Notes under the pieces: model-generated
Databases searched by the model: none
Told to the model about the DNA's origin: nothing
What the model saw: only the letters and a program-made list of their open reading frames with translations
Shown here: positions 24,151 through 36,506 of the stretch, piece after piece
Numbering within the stretch: the stretch's first letter is position 1
Layout of the letters: every line of letters begins with the position of its first letter
Program-made: the position numbers and the translations under genes
Assembly (NCBI GenBank): GCA_029204225.1
Contig: CM055111.1
Coordinates: 31,356,848 to 31,420,847 of the forward strand
Direction: 5' to 3'
Length of the DNA: 64,000 nucleotides
Source: Diphasiastrum complanatum
Lineage: Eukaryota > Streptophyta > Lycopodiopsida > Lycopodiales > Lycopodiaceae

Positions 24151-24690
24151 TGGATTTATTTCTTTACTCTCTTAAATGTCATGCTAACCTACTTCCATTC
24201 ACATTGCTGTAGTTTTACAAGTATTGTCGCATAGTCCCCAAACTCCTCTATTATCGAAGACATACATCAGATTGGCAACCGACTTGTCAAAGAAGACCGA
24301 CTTGTCAGAGAAAGGCTGACTTTGTCGACTATCGTCTTTTATCGAGGATGTCTGACTCCATCAACTATCCTCGACAACTGATATCTCAACTTTATCGACT
24401 ATCGGCAGTGACACTCCAAATAGTCGAAGCCTTCTTAGTTGTCTTGTGCTCACAACATCCATCTGACTTTTATTTTCATACACATCAATCTGAATTGACT
24501 ATTGTCTTGTTGTTGCGTTCAGATCATTGTCAATGTTGCATGCTTTGCTATCTCTCATTTTTTGTGTGACTTTCTAAATTGGTTTGTATGACTATCTACT
24601 CTTTCGTTTCTGTAGCGCAAATAGATTCTTTGTGTTGTCTTGCATAGTCTATTGTGATTCACACAGTGCACGCACCAAGAATTCTCCTCC
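24151..24690 (+). repeat. GACTATCG-box repeat (second copy), probable LTR/leader
   Basis: From about 24265 it matches 2604-2989, including the octamer boxes and the T-rich part. The first 110 bp follow directly on a purine-rich tract, so the whole block may be a 3' LTR. A conventional CA end is not clear because the sequence passes directly into RT-linker coding sequence. Confidence 0.55.
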
Positions 24691-26211
24691 CCGAATCATG
24701 ACAAAGAGTGTGCAAACCACCTATAAGGTATATCAAAGGATATGAGGCTTATCTTATTCGATTGCCAACTACTATCGAAGAATCAGTTAGTTAGCCCTCC
24801 GATCTATGGAGGGAAGCCATGGATAGAGAATATTCTGCATCTCTCATCAAGAACCAGATGTGGACTATTGTCGAATTGCCTACCAGCAGAAATGTAGATG
24901 ATCACAAATGGATATTCAAAATCAAATAAAATGAATGGAATTATTGATCAAAGAAAAGATCCACTTGACAAAAGAGGATTCTCGCAGATATAGTATGTTG
25001 ATTATGCTAAGACTTTCAATCCGGTAGTTAAGCTTTATTCAATCAGACTTCTACTGTCATATGCTGTTGTAGCCAATTTGGATGGATGTACATATAGCTT
25101 ATCGTAATGGAGTTATCAAAGTAGATATCTACATGATACATTTCGAAGGCTATATTATCAAAGGAAAAAAGAATCATGTATGCAAACGCCATAAAGCCCT
25201 TTATAGCTTGAGAGAATATGCCAAGCATGGTTCCAAAGGATCAATACTTGTCTTATCAATCACGGTTATGAACCATGCGCTTCAAACTCAAATTTCTACT
25301 TCAAGTCCGTGTAGGATTCTTCGATTATTATCAGTTTGTACATGGACGACACACTTCTCTTCAACAACAATGTCAAACTAATAAAAGATGAGAAACGAAT
25401 GTTGTCTTCAAAATTAGACCTGACATATCTAGGCAAAGTTCAATACAGTATGTTAATCAAATATAATGTGATGTATTGCAAGTTAGGTAATTCACGAATG
25501 GATATAGGACTCAGATTATTGAAGGACCTGTGTCCTCAGGTGATAGAAGACAAGGAGCATGGGCATGAGTACCCTTATCATTCGAAGATAGGTTCTTTTA
25601 TGTACGCAATATACCAGACCAGACATAGCTTTTGTAGTCAATTCCTTATGTTAGTTTATGGCTAATTATGAAACTACACATTAAAAGACTCTCATAAGAC
25701 TTGTGAGATATATTCAACCTACCATGGACCTATGCATTTGTTATGGAGCAGTTGACAATGACAAACTCAATATTCTTAGCGGTTATTCAGATGGAAGTTG
25801 AGCAGATGTAGACACTCTTAAATCCACATCTAGATTTACTCCTTAACAATGGTCCTATTTCATGGAATAGTCACAAGCAAACTTCGATAGCTCTACCATC
25901 TACTGAATGAGAGCATATTGTAGCACATTTTTTCGAAACAATATGCTTCGCCAATTTTATTTTGAGATAATCAAAGTGCTATTGCTTTATCATCCACCCC
26001 AGGTTTCATTCCAGGAGTAAGCACAGTGAAATTATGTATCACTATGCCAAAAGCAAAGTTGTCAACAAAGAGACTAACTTGTAGTATTGTCGAATGCAAG
26101 ACATGACAATTGACATTTTTACAAAGGCACCAAGCTTGGATGTACACAAGAAGTTTTTTGCAGAACTAAGTTTGAAGGTCAAGGCATTCATGGATTTAAA
26201 TTAAGGAAAAG
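24691..26211 (+). mobile_element. Ty1/copia family A: RT and RNase H relic
   Basis: The order is RVCKPPIRYIEGYEA, WREAMDREYSASLIKNQMW, KWIFKIK, VCKRHKALYSLREYAKHGS, SVCTWTTHFSS (a degraded YMDD-type block), YPYHSKIGSFMYA, then a broken RNase H (DNQSAIALSSTP) and the C-terminal DVHKK-type block. It is the longer sister of 2990-3807. It is full of stops. The purine tract 'aaggaaaag' precedes the LTR start. Confidence 0.85.
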
Positions 26212-26640
26212 TTTTGGATTTTTCTCCCATAATCCCATAGTCTATTTACATCAATTCATTTATATAGTTCTGTAGTTTTATTTGTGTTTCTATGTAGTAT
26301 GTAGAGATACATGAGAATCGTTCAACAGGTGCCTTCGATAACAACGAACTATCAAAGGTATCGAAGGTTGTCAATTTTTGTTTCCATATAATGACTTACC
26401 CAAGTTGGTTAGCAAGAAGATTTCTTGGAAGTCCTAACTGGATGGATGACAACACATTGTGGCTAAGCTCCAATTGCAACCTATGATTTGGCTTGTAGAA
26501 TGCGACAATCTTGGATCTCATGGTTGGTTCATTTGCAGTATCTGCAAAATAGCTTCTTCTTTGTCGGCGGATTCGACTGTTCTTGACGTTGTTTTGGAGG
26601 ATTTGCGTTCCAAGGAAACTCTAACCCTAGTTAATAAGTG
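26212..26640 (+). repeat. family A copia LTR fragment
   Basis: It starts (T/G)TTTGGATTTTTCTCCC, matching the LTR start at 3808 with a mutated TG. The stretch 26285-26490 recurs at about 46655-46870. No CA end was found before the next element. Confidence 0.65.
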
Positions 26641-27340
26641 AGAGAGATTTGGCACCTTGCGTGTGTAAGTCCAACTCGATAATCACATAGTTATTTGATT
26701 ACTTAGAAATTAATAAAAGGACTTTAAACCTTTTTGTGGGACTTTTAATGTCGCAAGGCCTAATAGTCAAGTTAGTGAATAAAAAGAGCTCCCTCCAAAA
26801 TTTGAATTTCAGATAGTAAGGGAGGTGGTCCGTGGAGATTGGCCAATGGGGTTTGAGGCCAAAGCACTAAAATCCACTATATAAAGTGGTGGTTATGAGC
26901 TATTTTGTACACTTTCACTCTTCATTTCAATACAAGCAGTTTGAGCCTCTTATGGAATGGATATGAAATGACCTTGCCCTTCTTCTTTCCTCCTCCATCT
27001 CTCATATTTCCTTTGGATTTGCTAATTGTTGGATTTGATGCTTGTTGGGGTTTATCATTATTATACTTTTGGGGAGAGAGAAAAAGAGAGAGAGAGAGTA
27101 AGATCGATCATTGCTTGAGTAGTGTTAATTGATAGTGTTAATGGATCATAGTGTTAATGGTTAGTGTTAGATGTGGATCACAAGCATTTGCTTGATTATG
27201 AACTATGTTACCGCTCTCATGGAAATGAACCTCCAAGTGACAACAATCTTCTTCATCTCTTGATGCTTCATTGAGCTTGGGTCTAGCTTTGAAGGTGGAT
27301 AGGAAATACCCGCAACAATTTTGGCACCATTGTCAGGGTG
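26641..27340 (+). repeat. Ty3/gypsy-type LTR end and primer-binding site
   Basis: A TATA-box (tatataaagtgg, near 26878) lies in a non-coding stretch. About 440 bp downstream is tggcaccattgtcagggt (27322-27339), a diverged version of the TGGCGCCGTTGCCGGGG primer-binding site (tRNA-Asp type) usual for plant Tat/Athila-like gypsy elements. The expected gag does not follow; copia gag begins within 100 bp. The LTR left end was not defined. Confidence 0.5.
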
Positions 27341-27424
27341 CTATGCCAATTTTTCATTTTTCTGCATGTTTTCGATCCATGCTTGGATGTTAGCCTGCAT
27401 TTAGGCATCTTGTTTTGGCATAAT

Positions 27425-27625
27425 AGGGTTCTCAGAAGGAGATTCATCTTACTCAAGTTGTCGAATGGTGACTCTCTTAAGAATCATATTAACCAATTCA
27501 AAAATCTCTTGCAGCAAATGGCAGTTGTCGAATCAACTATTGACAATCAAGGCGCAATTATGACAATGTTATCGAGTCTGTCTTCTATGGATGACAACTG
27601 GGTTTACACACTCAAATTTAATCCT
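27425..27625 (+). mobile_element. copia gag, 5' half of the interrupted host element
   Basis: The frame reads RRRFILLKLSNGDSLKNHIN, then FKNLLQQMAVVESTIDNQGA and MLSSLSSMDDNWVYTLKFNP. This is the middle of a copia gag (UBN2 family). The open frame stops at base 27625, where the LTR of another copia begins. The gag continues after that element at 31239. Confidence 0.85.
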
Positions 27626-28651
27626 TGTTGGATTATTCTCCTACAAATTGACTTTTAATCTTCATCAAATTGATTATCCAGACCTGTAGTTTTCTTTGTG
27701 TTTTTACACAGTCTGCAGAACTACTTAGAATTGGTTCACAGGTGGTTATTGTCGCTTCAGCCACTTTGGCCACTTCAAAGACTTCGGACACTTCAGCCAC
27801 TTCAAAGACTTTAGACAATTTGATTTTTCACATTTTTCGGCTATCACATTCTTCACATGTCGCATTTTTCGGGAAAATGCAAACTGTGTGAAAAACAGCT
27901 CATTTCTACAGAGTGACAATTAACGTTCCGTTTGAAATTAAAAGCCACCGACTTGTATTAATTTATCAGCAAGTGAATTTTTGGGATGTCTTAACTAGAC
28001 GAGTGCCAACACATCATAGCCAACTTGATGGCATACTTTACAACCTAATTTCTTAGTATAAATAGATGATCATACTTCTACATAATAATCGTTGTTATCA
28101 TAACAGATGGAAGCATAGTTTGCGTCTCTCTCAAGCTTTCAAGCTTGAACACTCTTGAGCATTCTAGTTCAGTGCTTTAGAGTTGATTTAGAGTTTGCTA
28201 TTGCGCTTACTACTTATTAGAGGAAGTTTTTAAATCAGACATAATCTCAGTTACTCATAGGTAGCTTAGATACAAAGTTTCGATCCGCAATCTACTTGTG
28301 CTCATTTGCATTCTGATTTGTTTTCTTATTGAATCAATCAATCTTCTTATTGCGTTCAGTATCGTATCAGCATGTATGCATCTCTGTAATTCTTTTTGTA
28401 ACTAATAATCTCTTATTATCTGTCTGATAATTCAATGCTTTATGTTTGGCTACGTAATCACTTGGTTGCTAGCGATTTCAAAGTTAGTTGCTGAAGATTG
28501 AACATGATTTCTATCACTACGTTTTGTTCAAAATTGATAGGCATAGTCAAGCATAGGAAAGAAGGTCCATTCCATTGCGTTCAATGAAGTTGTTTACCCA
28601 CTTCGACTTTGTCAGATTATTTTATTTCGTCATATCACCTCTTTCCAACAT
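27626..28651 (+). repeat. 5' LTR of nested copia element (1026 bp)
   Basis: It starts TGTTGG and ends CCAACA, a perfect 6-bp inverted terminus. The primer-binding site follows immediately. The matching 3' LTR is 30206-31238. By eye the two differ at roughly one base in eight to ten, so the insertion is old. Bases 27755-27817 hold an imperfect tandem array of 'ccacttcaaagacttcg'-like units, probably in U3. Confidence 0.93.
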
Positions 28652-28663
28652 GGTATCAGAGCG
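28652..28663 (+). other. copia primer-binding site
   Basis: tggtatcagagc is the standard plant copia primer-binding site, complementary to initiator tRNA-Met. It touches the LTR end directly. Confidence 0.95.
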
Positions 28664-28867
28664 AATTCTTTAATTTGCTATAACTTTATGATATCAAAGC
28701 AATCTATTATATCAAAGCTCTAATACTTGATATCTCTTGCGATATCAAATTGATATCATATTCTTCAGTTCATAGCATCAGTTTTAGTATCAGATAATTG
28801 ATTTCCAATTGTAGCGCAGCATGGTATCTCCCTCTTAACATCATCGATACAATCGACACACTAAAGT

Positions 28868-29276
28868 TCCAGATGAATTCTCAAGTAAAGTCGGTGGTGT
28901 TATCATAGACAAGCTAAATGGATCCAATTATCATTTGTGGAAATTTATAATGAAGACCTTGGTAAGTGGCAATGAGTTGTGGGATGTTGTCACAAGTATA
29001 GAATTAAAGCCTGAAGATGACACAAAAGGCTCAATATGGAAATTGAATGAAGGTAAAGCTCTCACACTTATTATCCTCAATATATTAGATACTCAGATTG
29101 GCCACATAGCTGAAGCCAAAACTTCGAAAGAAGTTTGGGACATCTTGAACTCACTATATGATGTGAGAGATGTAACTACCAAGTTACATCTAGGAAAGAA
29201 ATTCTTCACACTCAAGATGTTGAATAGTGATTCTCTTTATAGTCATATTAATCCTTATCGATCTGATAAAAAAAAC
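28868..29276 (+). mobile_element. copia gag N-terminus of the nested element
   Basis: The frame reads KLNGSNYHLWKFIMKTLV and ELWDVVTSIELKPED, then EAKTSKEVWDILNSLYD and TTKLHLGKKFFTLKML. This is a typical N-terminal copia gag, open from about 28880 to the junction. An ATG lies at 28821 but a stop follows it after a few codons. At about 29265 the gag breaks off and the sequence continues in reverse transcriptase, so zinc knuckle, protease, integrase and most of RT are deleted. Confidence 0.9.
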
Positions 29277-30180
29277 TAAGACAATGCTATCCTCCGAATT
29301 TGACAGGACCAATCTGGGCGAAGCTCATTTCTGCCTTGGTATTCAAATCCAAAGAGACAGAAAACAAAGGTTGATTTACATTACTCAACAGAGGTACATC
29401 TACAATATGTTAGTCAAATACAATATGTTTAATTGCAAGTTAGCTCTCTCACCAATGGAACTAGGTCTCAAATTGTCGAAAAATCAATGTCACTGAACAA
29501 TCGAAGAGAAGGAGGGCATGCATGACTATTTTTATCATTTGATAATAGGATCTCTTATGTACGTCATGATATGTACCAGCCCAGACATAGCCTTTGTAGT
29601 CAGCTCCCTAAGTCAATTTATAACTAACCCTGGTATAACACATTGGAAAGCTCTTGTTAGAGTTATGAGATATCTTCGATCTACTATGGATTTTTGCATT
29701 GCTATGGATAGTTGACAATGACAAACTCAATATTCTCAATGGCTACACTGACGCAAGTTGGGCAGGAGATGCAGACACTTGTATTCTTCCTCAACAATCT
29801 TCCTATTTCATGGAACAATCACAAGAAATCATCGATAGCTCTATCTTCCACTCAATCAGAGTATATCGCAGCCTCTCAAGGTACAAATAAAGCAATTTGG
29901 TTGAGGAACTTACTCTCAGATATTGGTCTAAATCAATATACTCTGACGATTTTATTTTGTGATAATCAAAGTGTCATAGCCTTATAGGCCAACCTTAGGA
30001 TTCATTGCAAGAGTAAGCACATTGAAATCAAGTATCACTACATTAGAAGCAAATTTCTCAACAAAGAGGTTAACTTGCAGTACTGTCGAATGCAAGATAT
30101 GACAACAAATATTTTTACCAAAGCATTAAGCTTGGATACACATAAAGTTCTATGCAAAACTAAGTTTTAAGGTCAAGGCA
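29266..30180 (+). mobile_element. copia RT end and RNase H of the nested element
   Basis: After the deletion junction the frame reads [40 protein letters not shown] and [17 protein letters not shown]. RNase H follows after a small shift (NLPISWNNHKKSSIALSS, FCDNQSVIAL). The C-terminus (NLQYCRMQDMTTNIFTKALS) and purine tract 'aaggggag' precede the 3' LTR. Frameshifts and a few stops are present; there is no complete RT catalytic site, so the element is non-autonomous. Confidence 0.9.
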
Positions 30181-30205
30181 TTCAAGGATTCAAATTCAAG
30201 GGGAG

Positions 30206-31238
30206 TGTTGGATTATTCTCCTAAAAATCGACTAATGAACTTTGAATCTTTATCCAATTGATTATCCAGACCTATAGTGTTCTTCGTGTTTTAAGACAGT
30301 CTGCAGGACTACTCAGAAATGGTTCACAGGAGGTTATTGTCACTTCGGCCACTTTGGCCACTTCAAAGACTTAAAAAACTTCGGCCACTTTGAAGGCTTC
30401 AAACACTTTGGTTTTTTGCATTTTTCGACTTTCACATTTTACGCATGTTGCATTTTTTGAGAAAATGCGAACTGTGTGAACATTAGTTCATTTATGGAGA
30501 GTGACAATTAATGTTCCATTTGAAATTCAAAGCCACCGACTTGCATTAATTTATCAGCGAGTGGATTTTTTGGAAGTCCTAACAGGGCGAGTGCCAGCAC
30601 ATCAAAGCCAACTGGATGGTGTAATTTACAGCCTAATTTCTTTGTATAATAGATGATCATACTTCTGCATCATAATTGTTGTTATCATAACAGATTGAAG
30701 CATAGTTAGCATCTCTCTCAAGCTTTCATGCTTGCACACTCTTGAGCATTCTAGCTTAGTTCTTTAGAGCTGATCTAGAGTTTGCTATTGCACTTATTGC
30801 TTATTAGTGGAAGTGCTTGATTCAGACATATTCTCAGTTACTCAGAGGTAGCTTAGAGTACACAATTTCAATCCGCAATCTACTTGTGCTCATTTGCATT
30901 CTGATTTGTTTTCTTATTGAATCAATCAATATTCTTATTCCGTTCGGTATCAGATCAGTATGTATGCATCTCTATAATTCTTTTGGTAACGAATAATCTC
31001 TTAATATTTGTCAAATAGTTCAATGCTTTATGTTTGGCTACGTAAACACTTAGTTGCTAGTGATCTCAAAGTTAGTTACTAACGATTGAACGTGATTTCT
31101 ATCACTACTTTTTGTTCAAAATTGATAGGCATAGTCAAGCATAGGAAAGAGGGTTCATTTCGCTGCATTCGATGAAGTCGTTTACCTACTTCGACTTTGT
31201 CGAATTATTTTCTTTCATCGTACGACCTCTTTCCAACA
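30206..31238 (+). repeat. 3' LTR of nested copia element (1033 bp)
   Basis: It starts TGTTGGATTATTCTCC and ends CCAACA. It is colinear with the 5' LTR. The five bases after it (actct) and before the 5' LTR (atcct) agree at three of five positions, so a mutated 5-bp target duplication is likely but not certain. Confidence 0.93.
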
Positions 31239-32690
31239 ACTCTCATGAGACTTATCACTGTGTTGTTGTAGGAAGACAGTTGAAGAAGTCAAGACACCTC
31301 TTAGACTCCATCATCTCACACTCTATATTGAAAGCAATAATGGCAACAAGCAACCATATCAGCAGGTGAATGTAATCACAATATCATCTCAATCTACTCG
31401 ACATGGAAGAGACCAAAAGCCGCAAGTCGATAATTCTTGGTTTCTAGAATTCTGGAGCTACTCAACATATGACTAATCATCATCAGAATTTTCACTCCTA
31501 TACACCAAAATTTACAAAGAAATTCATTCATCTTGGTGACGATAGTACACATACTATCGAAGGTGAAGTCATTGTAAGATTGATATTCTCAAACGATCAA
31601 TTAGACTCAAAGTATAACCTCTGACCTAAATCAATAACTCTACTTACTGAGAACAGATTTGTAGAGAGTAACATCCTTGCACTCAAAAAGAGGCATGAAT
31701 ATTAATAGAGACTGATTCATTGTTATTTTGATACAGGTCAAGCCTTGAAAAGCTTAGTTCTACTCAATAAGGCATTACTTTGGCATAGTAGATTAGTAAA
31801 GAAGACCTTCCTATCTGTCATAGATGCATTATTGGAAAATAGACTAGAATCCCATTTAGATCGAGTCATAGGCATACAACAAAAGTTGTTCTAGATGTAA
31901 TTCACTCAGATATGTATGGTCTAATGAAAACTCCATCATTGCTGGATGTAAAGAATTTCATTATCTTCATTGACGAAAATTCAAGAAAAACAAACATCGG
32001 AGGCTTTCAAAACATTTCAAAAAATTAAAGGATCATGGATTAATGGAAAAATGGAATTTGGTCTAATAATGGGGGAGAGTACATCTCAACCAAATTTAAG
32101 GAATATTGCTTTAACAACAACATTGAGCAACAATCATCTCCTATTCGCCTCAGTCGAATGGACTTGTTGAGAGAAAAAATCGAATCTTAGTCGAAGCGGC
32201 TAAGTGTATGCTTGCTCATGTAACACTTCCAGATTTTGTTTTTTTAATGAAGTTGTTTCCATTGTAGCTTATATCTAGAATAGATGAGGCCTCTCATACA
32301 AAACATCGTATAAAGTTTGGATAGACTCCAAACCATCACTATCGAATTTATGTGTGTTTAGATTTATCGCTTACGCGAATATACCAAAGAATATACGGAA
32401 GAAGCTCGACTTCCACAATATCAAATCCATTTTCATTGGTTATGCTATTTTAGATCAAACTTAGAAGATGTATGATCATGTCAAATCGAACATATTCACT
32501 AGTCGGGATATCATCTTTATCGAAGATCAGTCTACCAACCTCAAAGACAAAGGCAAAGCTCATATAGTAGAATTGGAGAACACTCCCGAAGTATCAAACA
32601 TTTATATTCTCGACTCGACTGATCCTGTAAAAGGTCCAATATCATCTACACCAGACGAATAGATTATTAACAACGAGTCAGAAGAATATA
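31239..32690 (+). mobile_element. copia host element, 3' part: gag end, protease, integrase
   Basis: It continues the gag interrupted at 27625 (TLMRLITVLLQEDS). The aspartic protease follows near 31450: DSGAT is recovered only by ignoring one extra base, and then GATQHMTNHHQNFHSYTPKF reads cleanly. GAG-pre-integrase (LLWHSRL), integrase core pieces (FIDENSRK, EYISTKFKEYCFNNNIE) and the tail (YANIPKNIRKKLDFHNIKS, SRDIIFIEDQ) follow. Frameshifts and stops are frequent. It is cut at about 32690 by the 3.35-kb duplicated segment. Confidence 0.88.
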
Positions 32691-32701
32691 TTGTAGCATT
32701 T

Positions 32702-35700
32702 TGGTAGTTGTAGTATTGTCAATGATCAACATAATTATGTTGTCAACATGTATGCAACTATATCTCCTAACATGATGATAGAGATGCAAAACCTCCTACT
32801 TAGTCAAGGGGATGGATCCTCATGAACATCAATTCCTCTGACAAAAAAACTATGATCAAATCTCTTCTCAAATGTACATTTACAAAGGAACATTATAATA
32901 GATCGTAGAGGGTGTTCAGTTTATTAAAATAATCAATCTTTAATCTACATCCATTCATCTATCCCATTTTGCAGTTTTACTCATTTTTTATACTGTCCTG
33001 TAGAGATACATGGCAACAACTAACAATCGGGTTCCAAAAAGAGTATCGAAGGCGTTTGAACTATCGAACATTAATAGAACTCGTTTCCACTTGTTCTAAA
33101 ACTAACAACTTGCCCTAACTATTTTTGCAAGTAGTTTCTAAAAAGCCTAATTAGATAAGTGACAATGCAATATGGCTAAGCTCCAATTGCGATGTAGGAC
33201 CAAATAGTTGTCTTCAACTATCATTTGGATAAGCCTAAATGGTATTCACAATAATATAAATAATTGATCACTTTCTAGGTTAACTTCTTCTTTAATTTTC
33301 TACAAATCTCTTTGCATATTGATCTTGAAGATTAAAATAGCACATCGCTAGAAATGTTTATGGTTTATTATCAGATACTCAGTTATAGTTTTGAGTATGC
33401 GGTTCCATCCGCTATTGTTTTGTGCCCACAATTTTTCTGATTTGTACATGCTACTTACTGAATCGATTATACAGTTTTATCTCATTCAGTATTACGTCAG
33501 AATGATCAAATGCTTCTTTGTTCTTTTTGTGAAACATTAAAAATCACTAAAATTGTGAAATAATTCAAATCCTTTTTTTCTTTTATGATAGATGGCTCCT
33601 CACAAAAAAAGAATATGATTGCATTTAGAGAATGATATCATGCTTTAGTAGAGAAACTGAACTCACAAAAATTAACTCAAACAATAGAAGTAATTTGATA
33701 GAAAACGTAGAAAGTTAACCAGTAGATAGGTCTATGGAGGTTATAAATTGCATTAATATTGAGTCTAGTAGAATTGTCGCTACTTTCGAGGAAACATATA
33801 ACAATGTTAGACTGAGCACGTGAGTATGTTAAAGTTTGGCATTAACCTCTCAGCTAATTGTCCATTCAAAGTCTCACCTCTTTGGTCACAATTAGTTGAT
33901 GCCATCCAGATCAAAAGAAAATCTCCAAAAGCAGCGGTTAATCCATGAATGTTTATGGTTGTCGGTGTTGTATTTGGGCGAGGTGTAGAAATCAGTAGCT
34001 CCCACAATGCCGTCTTTATCTAAATAAGAGATGGATTTATCTATTACAGCCATAAACGGAGGAATCATTGTAGTCATGGCAACCACCTTATCATTTGTAA
34101 TTACAACCAGACTGTACTGTCGATGATCGATTGAAAGATGTTTACAGTAATCACAGCACAACAAACACAAACATAAAAATTAAAACCAGTGAGAAGAATT
34201 AGTTTGCCTTCTTGATAGGGAATATGAAAATGTGATAAGCGTACTACCAAAAAGGTTTTATGTGCTCTTCCAGGACAAGAGCTCTAACTTATAACTCTTG
34301 CTGCTGCAAAATGTATCTTTCTTTGATCCCTTTAAAACCCGATTAGTGTTAATCTCCCAGAGTCTACGCCTAACCTTTTCATCTCTCATCTTAAATGCAA
34401 GCCCATACTGTCTATTCCTATGCTGCACTCCAGCAGTAGCTTTCACAGTTTTGTTCTTGTCTCCTGATGTGCCATTTCAAGGATGCATTGGTCGTCCTTC
34501 AGATCATTTCCCATTTATGGGTTACATATGTAGCATTAGCTGATCCTTCTATATGAGCCCTTTTTTTTGCTGAATGAAATTAATAAATAAAAACATATCT
34601 TATACAATTTGGAGATAATGTGCTACAAATGTTTACTATGGTGGTGTCTGGTTGTGCCAATAGTGAAGCATATATTCAGCTGGTTATATTTGATGCTCAA
34701 GATGCCTTTTCTTGAAGATAAGATTTCTATGGAAATGTTGTGGGTGTCCATGAGAATTGTGAGGTTTCTTCTCAGTTATCTGTGATGGCCTTTTTCAGTG
34801 TGAGGCTCCCTCTATCGTCATTCTAATTCTTGCTATTGGCTGGTGTGTATTTTTTTATTTTTAAATAAGGTAGGTCAAGGTCTGCTTTTTGGATTCTCGG
34901 GCCAATATTGCGACTAATAGCTCAATAGGCCAATTAGCAGCTTCCCACCAAAGGTCTGAGGGTGAGTCTCTTCAAGTTTAATAAGTCAGTTACACCAAAA
35001 CATAACGATCCTTGTAGCACAGTCTATAATTATTTAGTTTTTGAGGATTTTGCGCAACAAATCTCTAGTGAATAGCTATGGCTCTTCTATGTAGAGGACA
35101 ACGATCGAATTAGCTTACGTGACCCTTTACTGCATGGATAATATAAGATGTTCTTGGTTGTGTTATTTTCTTGATTACTATATGAATTAGTTTTATACAC
35201 CATCCTCATGCTAAATGCCAACAATAACTCATGACTCATGAGTCATGACCTCCTAAGCCCCACTACATACTATGTTATACTATACTCGATCCTTGTACAT
35301 CATACATTCATTTTTTCATTTGCTTGAGGTAACTAATTCTTGTTTCTTTGACTTCAGATTGAGTGGTGGTTTCATCATTCTCTCTATCACATTTTGTGCC
35401 TGCTACGTAATTTATGTTTTTTGGATGTGAAGTTTGCCTTGGTATACTTGGAATGAAAATATTGAAGTTTTGTGGCATTCTTCTCATAGTTTGAATCTCA
35501 GCTATTTGTTCCATGATTTACTAAATCATTTATTCGTTACTGGTTGTTATTTTCTGTTTTTTTCACTTCCTGCATGACTTCTATTGCATAGCATTAAATT
35601 TTCTAATTCAGATGAAAACACTCCCTCAAACAAAGAAACAAACCGCACGACTTTGTAAGGTATTTATTTTGTTTAGCTTTAACTAGCATTTAACATTAAA

Positions 35701-36056
35701 AAGAGTACAAACTAAAATTGAATTTCAATTTTCAAGATGTATTGCTCAATGTTTAGTGTACTCAAGCTTGAGTTTTTTTTTATGTTATTTTCTTAGGCAA
35801 ATCTTCCTATTTTCTGTATTATTTTGTTTTCTTTCACTTACGAGAAGTCTGATCCGATTTTATTCGTACAACTCTATGTCATTGCAATGGCTCTATAATA
35901 AGCTGATTTGTATAGATAGAGAGAAAAGCGTTCATAAATTGTCTCTCATACAATGATGGTTTAATGAGAAAAGTTTTTTGTGACATTATGCATCCTTTGC
36001 AGTAAATGAAGAACAAAGTTTCAGAATTTGAACTGATATTTTTTTCTTGGCTTTGT
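32702..36056. repeat. 3.35-kb duplicated segment, copy 1
   Basis: It matches 42382-45734 in the same orientation end to end, with scattered substitutions and only small indels (about one difference per 50-60 bp by eye). Inside are copia-LTR-like sequence at the left (32980-33600), two overlapping minus-strand open frames (33807-34007, 33892-34170) and one at 34258-34446. None of these belongs to a family I recognise. It is inserted after copia integrase-tail sequence and is followed by the GACTATCG repeat. No terminal inverted repeats or clear target duplication are seen at its ends. Confidence 0.9.
33807..34170 (-). other. unrecognised open frames inside the duplication
   Basis: Two overlapping minus-strand frames include YSLVVITNDKVVAMTTMIPP and FMAVIDKSISYLDKDGIVGA, then, in the next frame, INIHGLTAAFGDFLLIWMAS. 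The composition looks protein-like (hydrophobic segments, few low-complexity runs) and suggests a decayed or frame-split gene fragment. I cannot name the family. The second copy (43486-43849) keeps both frames open. Confidence 0.3.
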
Positions 36057-36079
36057 TTTGGATCCATTTCTCCTCTATT

Positions 36080-36250
36080 GTCGAAGATAGACATCAGAAT
36101 GGAAACCGACTTGTTGAGGAAAGACCAACTCTATCGACTATCGTCAAACTACCGAGGAAGTCCGCTTCCATTGACTATCGTCGATGATCGACAAACGACT
36201 GTCTTGACTTTATCGACTATCGGCAATGACACTCTCGAGTTCGAATAGTC
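36080..36250 (+). repeat. GACTATCG-box repeat, third (partial) copy
   Basis: It matches 2604-2760 and 24265-24430. It contains tcgactatcgtc, ttgactatcgtcgatga and tcgactatcggc. The T-rich downstream part of the other copies is absent. Confidence 0.65.
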
Positions 36251-36506
36251 CAAGCCTTCTTATGCCTAGTTCTTGTATTGTGCAACTACTTGGACAATGG
36301 CAGCAGCTGCCATGATCTACTCTAGATGGCACAATGACTCTACGCCACTTTCTTGTACATACAACTACACAATTGTAAATTGCATATAGATGGTAATTGT
36401 AATCTATCAGCAATATAGTAGACCACAATATACTAGAATTCTTAGAAAGAGACATAGTATATGCTTTCATGCATCGAATATTCCTTTCAGACTAATTGTC
36501 AATAAT
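36251..36506. other. no gene recognised
   Basis: No domain is seen. It is followed by the CACTA terminus. Confidence 0.4.

Noticed and set aside
32702-36056. Helitron origin for the 3.35-kb duplicated segment
   Set aside because: The ends do not show 5' TC and 3' CTRR with a hairpin, nor an A/T insertion site.
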